A DNA stretch of 64,000 nt from Demequina capsici (lineage in GTDB: Bacteria; Actinomycetota; Actinomycetes; Actinomycetales; Demequinaceae), in the NCBI RefSeq assembly GCF_032102965.1, contig NZ_CP134880.1:2108001-2172000 (forward strand), written 5' to 3'. Shown in pieces: positions 19,957-28,655 of this stretch (its first letter is position 1; the number at the start of each line of letters is the position of its first letter). The notes below the pieces were generated by a model. It was not told the origin of the DNA. It made no database searches and was given only the letters and a program-made list of their open reading frames with translations. A program made the position numbers and the translations under genes.

Positions 19957-21072
19957 CTACAACCAGGTCTCGGGTGGCATCTGTGCGATGACGGGGTTGA
20001 TCGGGTCGCTGCCAGTCACGGAGAACAGCGCTTCGTGCTCGCCTGTCGCGATGTTGGTGCGCAGGACTGTGGCGCGTTTGCCCAGCCCTTGAGCGGTCAA
20101 CAGGTGGTCGTTGTCTGCAAGGCCGAGCGGCCGCAGCCTGCGGAACCCCATCGAGTTCGGCTTGGGGAACATCTCGATCTCATGCCTGGTTCCGTCGAGC
20201 CCCTGGATCCATGAGAGCGGCCGTGGCGGATGAGTCGTATGCCCGCCAAGGAGCAGACGATCCGAGTCAGGCCCCCATGATGCGGTGCCCGACAGGTACG
20301 CGCCGGGATACGAGGCGACCGTGTGGCCCGTGGCCACGTCCAGGACTCGCACCCCGTTCACGTCGAACTCACCTTCGGGGCCTCGAACCTCGACCGCCAG
20401 CAGCCGCCCGTCGGGCGACCACTGCACCGGAACGGTCGCTTCGTCGAAAGTGGGTCGGCCGCCAGTAACCGACAGGACTCGTTCATGTCCGTACGTGTAG
20501 ATCTCGCGAGGAACCTGGCCATCGAATGTAGCGATCCAGATCGAGGTACGTACGCTGCGAATGACGTGCCGGTGATGTGCGCTTTCCAACGCATTGGCTT
20601 CCTCCGGCGGCATGCCGGAGGTATCCGGCCATGGTTCGGTCGCCGAGGTCCAGAGTTCGATGATCGCGACATGCTCCCCGTCGGGAGAACCACCGAAGTA
20701 TGCCGAGGCCTGAGCCGCCGCTATGCGGGGCTCAAATCCCACTCTGTCGACCTCACCTGTGGACACGTCGACCCGATAGACGCCCTCCGTAGTGGACCAT
20801 GGCACACCCTTCCGCACCTCAGCTGCAGGGACAGCCACTCGTCGATTCACGAGAATCGCTCGCCCACCAGGAACGATGGCGATCTGCTCACCCGCGTCGA
20901 AGTCCGCCGGCAGAGCCATCTGGCCCGTCTGCTTCGCACCGAGACTCCAGCCCTCGTACTGGAAGCCCAACAAGGTGCGTTGCCCCAAACCGAACAACGC
21001 CACCACCGGCGCATCCGAAGGCCACAAGGAGCCTTCACCCAAGGTCGGACTCCAGCGAGCCATGCCTTTCAT
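19957..21072 (-). CDS. Hypothetical beta-propeller-like protein
   Basis: 371 residues if started at ATG 21072 after GGGGGAAAG; ATG 21063 is almost as good. I do not recognise a named family. WD40/PD40-like blades are suggested by repeated segments of the form SPDG.. followed by a hydrophobic strand (GGSPDGEHVAIIELW, WSPDGRLLAVEVRG, WGPDSDRLLLGG), spaced about 60-130 residues apart. No signal peptide or membrane segment is seen with this start. The region looks slightly less GC-rich than its neighbours and ends next to a transposase remnant, so it may have been acquired laterally. Confidence 0.7.
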   Translation of the reverse strand: MKGMARWSPTLGEGSLWPSDAPVVALFGLGQRTLLGFQYEGWSLGAKQTGQMALPADFDAGEQIAIVPGGRAILVNRRVAVPAAEVRKGVPWSTTEGVYRVDVSTGEVDRVGFEPRIAAAQASAYFGGSPDGEHVAIIELWTSATEPWPDTSGMPPEEANALESAHHRHVIRSVRTSIWIATFDGQVPREIYTYGHERVLSVTGGRPTFDEATVPVQWSPDGRLLAVEVRGPEGEFDVNGVRVLDVATGHTVASYPGAYLSGTASWGPDSDRLLLGGHTTHPPRPLSWIQGLDGTRHEIEMFPKPNSMGFRRLRPLGLADNDHLLTAQGLGKRATVLRTNIATGEHEALFSVTGSDPINPVIAQMPPETWL

Positions 21073-21283
21073 CTTTCCCCCATGCCCGTCAGCGTTGACC
21101 TCGATGTCTTGAAGTATGGCCGGACCACATCTGCCCCGCACCGACAAGGGAGAAGTTGCCGGCTCTGCAATCTCACGGGGCGACGCACTTGCCGCCAAAC
21201 CGACCAGTGGTCAATCCACCGGCTTGGGCGGTCAAGTCCTTAGACGTGGTGTATCTGATTCGTGATCCTTCGATGCTTGTGTG

Positions 21284-21412
21284 TCAGGCGGTGAGAGCGC
21301 GGAGGTCGGGTTCGATCACCTCCTCGGTGTCGGGTTCGCCGACGCGACGTGCTGCGGCGAGGGCGTCGAGTCCGAGGTAGCGGCGTTGCTCAGCCCATTC
21401 GTCGCGCGCTAC
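21284..21412 (-). mobile_element. Transposase C-terminal remnant (IS256-like)
   Basis: The minus strand encodes about 42 residues, ARDEWAEQRRYLGLDAL and onward to a TGA at 21284. This resembles the extreme C-terminus of IS256-type (mutator) transposases, where a D-E-W..RRY block precedes an acidic end. No catalytic region is present and no start exists, so it is a decayed fragment. It abuts the stop codon of the GH31 gene. Confidence 0.5.
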
Positions 21413-23454
21413 TGAGCCGGCCGAGGCATACCAGGCAGGCTGACCGACGCCGAGCCGGCCCGTCCCCGCGAGTAGACCGGGATCACGTCGAGCGGAGCCG
21501 CGGTCTCGATCCACTCACCGCCCGCATGTATGGACCCGTCGTGCATGCCGTGCCACTCGACGCCGGCGGGAAGGTAGACCTTCCGGGCGCGCGCACCGGG
21601 GTCCACCACGGGTGCCACCACCAGCTCGCCGCCCAGCATGAACTGATCCTTCAGGGTCCAGCACCGCGCGTCGTCGGGGAACTCGTGGAACATGGCGCGC
21701 AGCACGGGCTGGCCGTGCTCATGCGCGTCCCGCATCGTCTGCCGAAGGTAGGGCCGCAGTTCCTCGCGCAGGTGCACGTACGAGGCGAGCACGTCGTAAA
21801 CCTGGTCGCCGAAGCTCCACAGCTCGTTCGGTGCACCGCTCTCAAGCCGACGTTCGCCGTCGGCCGTGGTCACGCGCTCCACCGGCTTGCGGTCGCCGTG
21901 CATGCGCATCACCGGACAGAACGTCGCGAACTGGAACCAACGGATCAGGAGCTCGTGGAACTCGGGGTCCTCGATGTGGCCGTCGTGAAAGCCGCCGATG
22001 TCTGTGGTGAACCACGGGATGCCCGCGATGCCCATATGGATCGCGGCGGTGATCTGGCGGCGCAGGTCCGTCCACGTGGAGTGGATGTCGCCGGACCAGG
22101 CGAGCGCTCCGTAGCGCTGGCTTCCCGCCCACGCGCAGCGCACCAGGTTGACGACGTCCGTCTGACCCGAGGCCATCTGTCCTTCATAGAAGGCGCGCGA
22201 GTAGGCCTGCGGATAGATGTTCGCCACCTGCACGGCCGGACCCTGGTGGTAGCGCTGCTGGTCGAAGTCGTACACCGCGTACTCGGGCTCCGCCTCGTCG
22301 AGCCAGAACAGCTTGATGCCCAGGTCGGCGTAGTTGCGCTTGCAGATCTCCCAGACCTTGTCGCGCGCGGCCGGGTTCGTAGCGTCGAGGAACGCGCTCG
22401 GCTCCTCGAAGGACATCTGGATGTTCGCGCCCCGCTCCACGCGGACCAGGGCGTTCATGCGCGCGAGTTCGTCGAAGTTCTCCGAGTGCACGGAGATCTG
22501 CGGCCACACGGACACCATGAGCTCGATGCCGAGCGAACACAGCTCGTCGACCATCGCCTGAGGGTCAGGCCAGAACTCCTCCTCGAACCGGAAGTCGCCC
22601 ATCGTGGGCCAGTGGAAGAAGTCGGCGACGATCACATCCATAGGCAGGCCGCGCCGCTTGTGCTCGCGCGCGACGTCGAGCAGCTGTTCCTGGTTCCAGT
22701 AGCGGAGCTTGCACTGCCAATACCCGAGCCCGTGCTCCGGCATCATCGGCACATGGCCGGTCGCATCGGCGTAAGCCGCGGTGATCGCGGCGGGCGTCGC
22801 TCCGGCGGTGATCCAGTAGTCGAGCTGGAGCGCCGACTCGGCGGTCCATTCGCTCCTGTTGGCTGCGAACGTGGCCCGTCCGATCGCGGGGTTGTGCCAC
22901 AGGAGTCCGTAGCCGCGGCTGGACAGGACGAACGGCACGCTCGCCTGCGAGTTGCGGTGGGCCAGTTCGAGCGTCGCACCCTTGAGGTCCATGAGCGCCT
23001 GCTGGTACTGCCCCATGCCGTACAGCCGCTCACCGTCGTTCGCCTCGAACGACGCGGTGATCCTGTGCGCACCTCCGGGGATGCCACGGAGGTGTCGCGC
23101 CTCGTACTTCAGCGAGCCGCCCGTCTCGAGCTCGCGGAGCAGCACGGTGCCGTCCGTGTCCGTGTAGTCGATGCGGCACTGGTGGACCGGATAGCCGGCC
23201 TGGACGTCCAGGAAAGCGCACGCGGTGAGCGTCGCGACGATCCGGCCGTTCACCACCCGGGCCACGTCCCCCTCGACCGTCACCGTCGGCGCGGTGGACG
23301 AGGGCGGAAGGAGCGCGTAGTCCGTGTCGACGAGCTCCCCTGCGCGGGTAGAACGCGTGCGCAGGCTGTCGGCGCCCCATGCCTGGACGTAGACCGTCTC
23401 GCCGTCGCCTCGCCAGACGACTCCGTCAGGCCTGATCTCGAAGCTGTGCGTCAT
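21409..23454 (-). CDS. GH31 glycoside hydrolase, probable alpha-xylosidase
   Basis: 681 residues from ATG 23454; a GTG at 23472 overlapping the GH127 stop is the alternative. The N-terminal beta-sandwich precedes a (beta/alpha)8 barrel with the nucleophile region KLFWLDEAEPE and the acid/base region WSGDIHSTW. Substrate-pocket segments GMGQYQ and PWFTTDIGGF are typical of GH31. Members remove alpha-xylosyl or alpha-glucosyl units; with GH127 beside it, xyloglucan or arabinoxylan-derived oligosaccharides are plausible. No signal peptide: intracellular. Its last 16 or so residues (after PVYSRGR) look unlike the family and end exactly at a transposase remnant, so the C-terminus may have been altered. 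Confidence 0.9.
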   Translation of the reverse strand: MTHSFEIRPDGVVWRGDGETVYVQAWGADSLRTRSTRAGELVDTDYALLPPSSTAPTVTVEGDVARVVNGRIVATLTACAFLDVQAGYPVHQCRIDYTDTDGTVLLRELETGGSLKYEARHLRGIPGGAHRITASFEANDGERLYGMGQYQQALMDLKGATLELAHRNSQASVPFVLSSRGYGLLWHNPAIGRATFAANRSEWTAESALQLDYWITAGATPAAITAAYADATGHVPMMPEHGLGYWQCKLRYWNQEQLLDVAREHKRRGLPMDVIVADFFHWPTMGDFRFEEEFWPDPQAMVDELCSLGIELMVSVWPQISVHSENFDELARMNALVRVERGANIQMSFEEPSAFLDATNPAARDKVWEICKRNYADLGIKLFWLDEAEPEYAVYDFDQQRYHQGPAVQVANIYPQAYSRAFYEGQMASGQTDVVNLVRCAWAGSQRYGALAWSGDIHSTWTDLRRQITAAIHMGIAGIPWFTTDIGGFHDGHIEDPEFHELLIRWFQFATFCPVMRMHGDRKPVERVTTADGERRLESGAPNELWSFGDQVYDVLASYVHLREELRPYLRQTMRDAHEHGQPVLRAMFHEFPDDARCWTLKDQFMLGGELVVAPVVDPGARARKVYLPAGVEWHGMHDGSIHAGGEWIETAAPLDVIPVYSRGRAGSASVSLPGMPRPAQ

Positions 23455-23468
23455 GGGAAGAAGACCCC

Positions 23469-25427
23469 TCACGAGTTCTGGCCAGCGACAGGCAGCATCA
23501 CCCGCATCTGCGACGGCAGGCGCTCACCCCACCGGTGGTAGGGCACCAGCGGCACCTGGGCGGTGGTCGTCGTGGCGGCGACGGAAGGGGCGCTGCCGTA
23601 GGCAGGAAGGCCGCCGGAGGCGACCGTTCCGTCACCCAGACGCAGCGTCACCGAGGCGCCGTCCGCCTCGGCCAGCACGGGCTCGGACGCGAGGATCGAG
23701 GCGTCCTCGAAGCTCGCCCCCTCCGGTAGATCGGTCGATTCGAGGCACAGCACCAAGGGGCCACGCTCGACTGCCACGGTGCCGCGCATCGCGTCGATGC
23801 GGCGGTCCGGCCATGTGAGACGGGGCGCCACGTCCAGGGACAGCGTCACCACGTCCCCGACGCTCACGGCACCCGCATCCCACCAGCCAGGCTCGGGCGT
23901 CGCCTCGCCGCGCGGGCCGGCGGCAACGGCGCCACGCGACCACGACGGGATACGGAGCCGCAGGCCGGCTCCAGTCGGGGGTGCCTCATCGATGACGACC
24001 CGCACCGTCCCGTCGTCCGGGTACCGCGTCTCGACATGGAAGCCGAGGCGCCCACCATCGACCGCTATGTTCCACTCGCCAGCCTCATAGAGCACGAGGG
24101 ACACGACGTCGCCTTCGGCGTACGCGGAGTAGGTGTGAAGCGACGCGAAGGTCCGGGCGACGTTCGTGGGGCAGCACGACACATCGAACCACGGTGCGCG
24201 CACGCCGCCTTCGGCACGGTGATTCACACCCCCACCCGAGTACTCTCCGCCGGCGACGCGCACGTGGAGCGGGTTCGCATAGAAGAACGCGGTGCCATCC
24301 TCGTCGGGCGCGGCGGCCACCACGTTGTACAGGGTGCGTTCCATCAGGTCCGCGTACCGCGGATCACCAGTGGCGAGCAGCAGCCGCCACGCGAGCATCG
24401 TCGACGCGACGCCCGCGCACGTCTCGCAATAGGCACGATCCGGCGGCAGCTCCCAGTCCTCGCCGAAGCCCTCGTCCTGATGCCGTGAGCCCATCCCGCC
24501 CGTCAGATACGTGCGACGCTCGACGGTGCGAGCCCACTGGGCCTCGAGCGTGCCGAGCAGTTCCGCGTCTTCCGAGTCGACGGCGACGTCCACCGCCCCC
24601 GACGCGAGGTACAGCGCACGGACGGCGTGGCCCCTGAACGCGGTCGCCTCCCGGATGGGGGTGTCGTCCTGGAAGTACTCGGCTGACAGCAACGGACGCA
24701 CAGGAAGGACGCCGTGTCCGCGACGGTCGAGGAAGATCCTTGCCTGCTCCAGATAGCGCTGCTCCCCCGTCGCGCGAGAGAGCTCCGCGAGTCCCACCTC
24801 GATCTCAGGGTGGCCGCAGAGCGACTCGCGTGAGCCGGGCCCGAACTCGCGGCACACATGATCGGCTGCGCGCCGGGCGACAGCGACCAGCAGGTCGTCG
24901 TGCCCGGTGCGCAGCCTCGCCACCGCGGCCTGGAGGAGATGTCCGACGTTGTACAGCTCATGCCCCATGGACATGTCGGAGTATCGCGGTGGCAGCCCGG
25001 GGTGCCCGAAGGCCGTGCTGAGGTATCCGTCATCGTCCTGTGCTGCGGCGACCCGTGCGACGAGTGCCTCGTAGCGGGCGCGGAGCTCGGCATCGTCGGC
25101 CCGTCCAAGCTCCCACGCGATGCCCTCGAGCATCTTGTAGACCTCGGAGTCCGAGAACTGCCAGCCGGCCCGTTCGGTGGTCTCCGCGCCGCGTGCGACA
25201 CGGTCGAAGTTCTCCAGCCACCCGAGCCGCTCCATCCACGACTCGCAGTGCGCGATCGTGGCCTGCGCGTTGACGCGCTGGCGGCGGCCCCAGAACCCTT
25301 GCGGACTCCACGAGACGTCCCGGATCCCGACGCCACGTCTGGCGCCCTTGGCAGGGACGACGGGGCACGCGGAGGACGCAGCGGGCTGGCCGGCGACGAC
25401 GATCGGAGCCGGTGTTGAGAAGGTCAT
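23469..25427 (-). CDS. GH127 (DUF1680) probable beta-L-arabinofuranosidase
   Basis: 652 residues from ATG 25427 with AAGGA upstream. GH127 enzymes release beta-L-arabinofuranose using a cysteine nucleophile held by zinc. The zinc/nucleophile set is present: YCETCAG supplies the Glu and first Cys, and VSCCPTNVART supplies the adjacent Cys pair. A glutamate in DEGFGEDW lies 16 residues before the zinc Glu, the spacing known for the acid/base residue in HypBA1. An (alpha/alpha)6 barrel and C-terminal beta domains fit the length. It has no signal peptide, so it acts on imported arabinosyl oligosaccharides. The permease gene ends three bases before it. Confidence 0.92.
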   Translation of the reverse strand: MTFSTPAPIVVAGQPAASSACPVVPAKGARRGVGIRDVSWSPQGFWGRRQRVNAQATIAHCESWMERLGWLENFDRVARGAETTERAGWQFSDSEVYKMLEGIAWELGRADDAELRARYEALVARVAAAQDDDGYLSTAFGHPGLPPRYSDMSMGHELYNVGHLLQAAVARLRTGHDDLLVAVARRAADHVCREFGPGSRESLCGHPEIEVGLAELSRATGEQRYLEQARIFLDRRGHGVLPVRPLLSAEYFQDDTPIREATAFRGHAVRALYLASGAVDVAVDSEDAELLGTLEAQWARTVERRTYLTGGMGSRHQDEGFGEDWELPPDRAYCETCAGVASTMLAWRLLLATGDPRYADLMERTLYNVVAAAPDEDGTAFFYANPLHVRVAGGEYSGGGVNHRAEGGVRAPWFDVSCCPTNVARTFASLHTYSAYAEGDVVSLVLYEAGEWNIAVDGGRLGFHVETRYPDDGTVRVVIDEAPPTGAGLRLRIPSWSRGAVAAGPRGEATPEPGWWDAGAVSVGDVVTLSLDVAPRLTWPDRRIDAMRGTVAVERGPLVLCLESTDLPEGASFEDASILASEPVLAEADGASVTLRLGDGTVASGGLPAYGSAPSVAATTTTAQVPLVPYHRWGERLPSQMRVMLPVAGQNS

Positions 25428-25430
25428 GTT

Positions 25431-26267
25431 CTAGTCCTTCACTGCACCCGCGGTGACACCCGCGGCAACGTACCTCTGTGCGAAGACCAGGAGCACGGCT
25501 GCGGGCACCGACGCGACGACGGCGGTGGCCATGATCGCGTTCCACTGGGTGGTGTTGTTGCCGATGTAGGCGTAGATGGAGAGGGTGACGGGGACGAATT
25601 CCGCGTTGCGCGCGAGCGTCGACGCGAAGATGAAGTCCGACCACGCCCACAGGAACGCGAAGAGCGCGACCGTGATGGCGGAGTTCCGGCTGATGGGCAT
25701 CACGACCGAGCGGAAGGTGCGCCACGCACCGGCGCCATCGACCCTCGCAGCCTGCAGCAGCTCACGCGGGATGCCGCTCATGAAGGCAGTGAAGAGCAGC
25801 ACGCCGAACGGCACGGCGACCGTGGAGTCTGCGAGGATCAGGCCGGGCAGGGAGTTGAGGAGGCCCAGGCGGACGTAGATCGCGTAGAAGCCCATGGACA
25901 TCACGACGGCGGGGATCATCTGCGCGACGAGGAGGATGAAGTTGAGGGTCTTCCCACCGCGCATCTTCAGCAGCGCGATGGCGTACGCGGCGGGTGCCGC
26001 CAGGGCGATGGTGAGGATGACGCAGCCGAGCCCCACGACAAGGCTCACCCCGAGCGCGGGGAGCTGCTGCTCGGCGACGGCCTGGTAGCCCTCGAGGGTC
26101 GGGTTCGTGGGGAACAGGTGCGGGGGGTTGGCGCGCAGGTCGCTGCGCTGCGTGAACGAGACGTTCACCATCCAGTACACCGGGAACAGCATCACGGCAG
26201 TGAAGAAGACTCCCAATGCGGTCTTCCACCAGGTGGAACGCTTCTTCGAGACGGCGGTGCGGGCCAT
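25431..26267 (-). CDS. Carbohydrate ABC transporter permease (MalG type)
   Basis: 278 residues. Six membrane segments, with the EAA loop RELLQAARVDGAGAWRTFRSV and a C-terminus VAAGVTAGAVKD typical of CUT1 second permeases. It lies one base after the MalF-type gene and three before GH127, so the whole set is cotranscribed. It forms the import channel with the preceding permease; the ATPase is not encoded here. Confidence 0.92.
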   Translation of the reverse strand: MARTAVSKKRSTWWKTALGVFFTAVMLFPVYWMVNVSFTQRSDLRANPPHLFPTNPTLEGYQAVAEQQLPALGVSLVVGLGCVILTIALAAPAAYAIALLKMRGGKTLNFILLVAQMIPAVVMSMGFYAIYVRLGLLNSLPGLILADSTVAVPFGVLLFTAFMSGIPRELLQAARVDGAGAWRTFRSVVMPISRNSAITVALFAFLWAWSDFIFASTLARNAEFVPVTLSIYAYIGNNTTQWNAIMATAVVASVPAAVLLVFAQRYVAAGVTAGAVKD

Positions 26268-26268
26268 G

Positions 26269-27231
26269 TCAGTGCTCCTCTCGGCTCTGCAGGCGGACGT
26301 AGAAGAGGCCGAACACCAGGGCGATCAGGATGAGCAGGTTTCCGATCGCGGAGGCAGGCGAGAATGCCGGCTGACCGGTGCCGAAGGCCTCGCGGTACGA
26401 CCAGACGGAGAGGATCAGCGAGCTGTTCGCCGGTCCGCCCTTGGTCATGATCCAGATGATGTCGACGACCTTGAGCGTGTACACGAGCCCGAGCAGGATC
26501 GTGATGGCGGACACGGGGCGCAGCAGCGGGAACGTGACGCGCCAGAACGTCTTCCACGCACCCGCGCCGTCCAGGGACGCCGCCTCGTAGACGTCACCGG
26601 GGATGTTCTGCAGGCCCGAGTAGAGGATCACCAGGTTGAACGGGATCCCGAGCCAGATGTTCGCGATGATGACCGCGGTGAGCGACCATTCGGGCGACGT
26701 GAGCCAGTTGATGGGGTCCGCTCCGACGGCGACGAGGAATGCGTTGACGACACCCGAGTCGGAGTTCATCATCCACGCCCACGTCGAGGCGGAGACGATG
26801 AGCGGGAGGAGCCACGGCACCAGGAAGAGCGCGCGCAGCACGCCGGAGAGGCGGAAGTTGTGGCGAAAGAAGACGGCGAGGGCGAGCCCGATCGCGTACT
26901 GGAAGATGATCGACAGGCCGACGAACACCAAGGTGTTCCACAGTGCCGGCTTGAACAGGTTGGACGTGATGACGTCGACGTAGTTCTGGAGGCCCACGAA
27001 CTCTGCGTTGCCCTGCACGAACGCCCGCACGTTGTAGTCGTGGACGGAGAGGTCCACGCTCCTCATGAGCGGGTATGCGTAGAACGCGATCAGGTAGATC
27101 ACGAGCGGGGCCGCGAATCCTACGGCCGTCCAGGGGGAGCCGTGGATGGTGCGCTGCCAGGCGCGGCGCCGACGCGGGCTGGGTGCCCGCTCCTCTGTCT
27201 CGGCGACGGCAGCCAGGGCTGTGGTGGTCAT
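26269..27231 (-). CDS. Carbohydrate ABC transporter permease (MalF type)
   Basis: 320 residues. An N-terminal cytoplasmic region rich in Arg (PSPRRRRAWQRTIHG) precedes six membrane segments. The EAA loop is GDVYEAASLDGAGAWKTFWRV. It is the first permease of a CUT1 system and is separated from its binding protein by a gap containing an 11-bp-stem hairpin. Confidence 0.92.
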   Translation of the reverse strand: MTTTALAAVAETEERAPSPRRRRAWQRTIHGSPWTAVGFAAPLVIYLIAFYAYPLMRSVDLSVHDYNVRAFVQGNAEFVGLQNYVDVITSNLFKPALWNTLVFVGLSIIFQYAIGLALAVFFRHNFRLSGVLRALFLVPWLLPLIVSASTWAWMMNSDSGVVNAFLVAVGADPINWLTSPEWSLTAVIIANIWLGIPFNLVILYSGLQNIPGDVYEAASLDGAGAWKTFWRVTFPLLRPVSAITILLGLVYTLKVVDIIWIMTKGGPANSSLILSVWSYREAFGTGQPAFSPASAIGNLLILIALVFGLFYVRLQSREEH

Positions 27232-27285
27232 GCGTGTACCTCGATGCTGCTGATGTGGTGCGTGTGGTGCGGTTCCGGCGGGAAC

Positions 27286-27316
27286 GGGTGCGGGGCTGGA
27301 GAGGTGCCCCGCACCC
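27286..27316 (-). promoter_or_regulatory. Intercistronic stem-loop between binding protein and permease genes
   Basis: GGGTGCGGGGC (27286-27296) and GCCCCGCACCC (27306-27316) form a perfect 11-bp stem with a nine-base loop. On the minus strand it follows the binding-protein stop by 16 bases. No U-tract follows, so partial termination or 3'-end protection of the binding-protein mRNA is the likely effect. Confidence 0.7.
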
Positions 27317-27332
27317 GTCGGTCAGCCGAGCG

Positions 27333-28604
27333 TCACTCGCCGGTGGCTGCGACGGCGGCGTCCTGGGCCGCGTCGAGGGCGTCCTGCGCGGACATCGCGC
27401 CGGACATCGCAGCCTGGACTGCGGTCCAGAGCTGCTCGGAGATCAGCGGGTAGTCGGTGCCGAGGTTGTCGCTGGTGCGACCCTTGGCGGCCTTCACCGC
27501 GTCCACCCAGACCTGCAGCTCGGGGTGCTCGTCGAGGAATGCGGCCTGCGCCTCGGCCGTCGGCGGGATGTAGTACGCGAAGGTGTCGGCCGTCTGGACG
27601 AACCCGTCGGTGGTGGTCATGCACTCGACGATCTGACGGGTCACGTCGTAGCGCGAGGTGTCGGACTGCACGGGCGCGATGATGAACTCGCCGCCGGTGG
27701 GAGCTGGAGCAGCCCCGCCGTCGATGGCGGGCAGCGTGATGAACCCGGTGTTGAAGTCGGCTGCCATGGCGGCGTTGACCTGCCAGGTGCCGTTCTCGAC
27801 GAAGCCGGTCTTGCCGTCCAGGAACTCCTCCCAGGCGGTGTTCTGAGAGTTCTGGATGGCGGACTGGGGGGCGTAGCCCTCGTTCAGCCAGTCGACCCAC
27901 AGCTGGAGGGCCTCGACGGCCGCAGGCGAGTTGAGCTCGGTGAGGTCCGCTCCTGCGCCCCAGAACCACGGCAGGAACTGGAACGAGCCCTCCTCGGTGC
28001 CGACACCGGCGAACGTGATCGCCTTGTTACCGGTGTCCGCGATCTTGGCGAGCGCCGCGTTCAGGGAGTCCCAGTCGGTGATCGATGCGGGGTCGACGCC
28101 TGCCGCGTCGAGGATGTCCTTGTTGTAGTAGAGCGCCAGGGTGTTCGCGCCGATCGGGATGCCGTAGGTGTCGCCGTCGAGCACACCTGCTGCGAGGAGG
28201 TTCGAATCGATCGCGGAGGTGTCGAGGCCCAGCTCATCGGTGGTGGTGAGCGCGCCGGTCGACGCGAGCGTCGACACGGCTGGGTTGTCGAGCAGCGCGA
28301 TGTCGGGCGAGGTACCCTCCTGCGCGGACAGCAGCAGCTGGTTGGTGAGCGCGGTCGTGTCGTACGCGGTGCGCTGGATGGTCACGCCCGCCTCGTCGCC
28401 GCACTGCTGCACGCGGTTGGCCCAATCCGAGCCCTCCGTGTGCTGGGGGTACGGGTCCCACCAGGTGTAGGTGCCGCCCGCGGCGGCGCCCGAGCCGGAA
28501 GCGGAGGCGTCGTCGCCACTGCCGGATGAGCAGCCGGCGAGCGCGCCGACTGCGATGGCGGCGGTCGCGAGCACGACCGTGGATCGCTTGTGGTTGTACT
28601 TCAT
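27333..28604 (-). CDS. Sugar ABC transporter substrate-binding lipoprotein
   Basis: 423 residues from ATG 28604 with AAGGAGG upstream. Signal region KYNHKRS plus a hydrophobic stretch ends in the lipobox ALAGC, then a Gly/Ser/Asp linker. The rest is a CUT1 extracellular solute-binding domain. It feeds the two permeases that follow and, given GH127 and GH31 in the same operon, probably binds arabinosyl- or xylosyl-substituted oligosaccharides. The gene follows lacI by 51 bases without an evident separate promoter. Confidence 0.92.
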   Translation of the reverse strand: MKYNHKRSTVVLATAAIAVGALAGCSSGSGDDASASGSGAAAGGTYTWWDPYPQHTEGSDWANRVQQCGDEAGVTIQRTAYDTTALTNQLLLSAQEGTSPDIALLDNPAVSTLASTGALTTTDELGLDTSAIDSNLLAAGVLDGDTYGIPIGANTLALYYNKDILDAAGVDPASITDWDSLNAALAKIADTGNKAITFAGVGTEEGSFQFLPWFWGAGADLTELNSPAAVEALQLWVDWLNEGYAPQSAIQNSQNTAWEEFLDGKTGFVENGTWQVNAAMAADFNTGFITLPAIDGGAAPAPTGGEFIIAPVQSDTSRYDVTRQIVECMTTTDGFVQTADTFAYYIPPTAEAQAAFLDEHPELQVWVDAVKAAKGRTSDNLGTDYPLISEQLWTAVQAAMSGAMSAQDALDAAQDAAVAATGE

Positions 28605-28655
28605 CGTTCCTCCTTGAACGTTGACCCGCTGGGGATGCGGGAGCTGCGTGCCCCG

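Noticed and set aside
21349..23541. Very long open frame antisense to the GH31 gene
   Set aside because: Composition is typical of high-GC shadow reading and it lies wholly over a gene with intact catalytic motifs. Similar antisense frames at 2191-3456, 47801-50113, 54801-58469 and 58508-60922 were rejected for the same reason.
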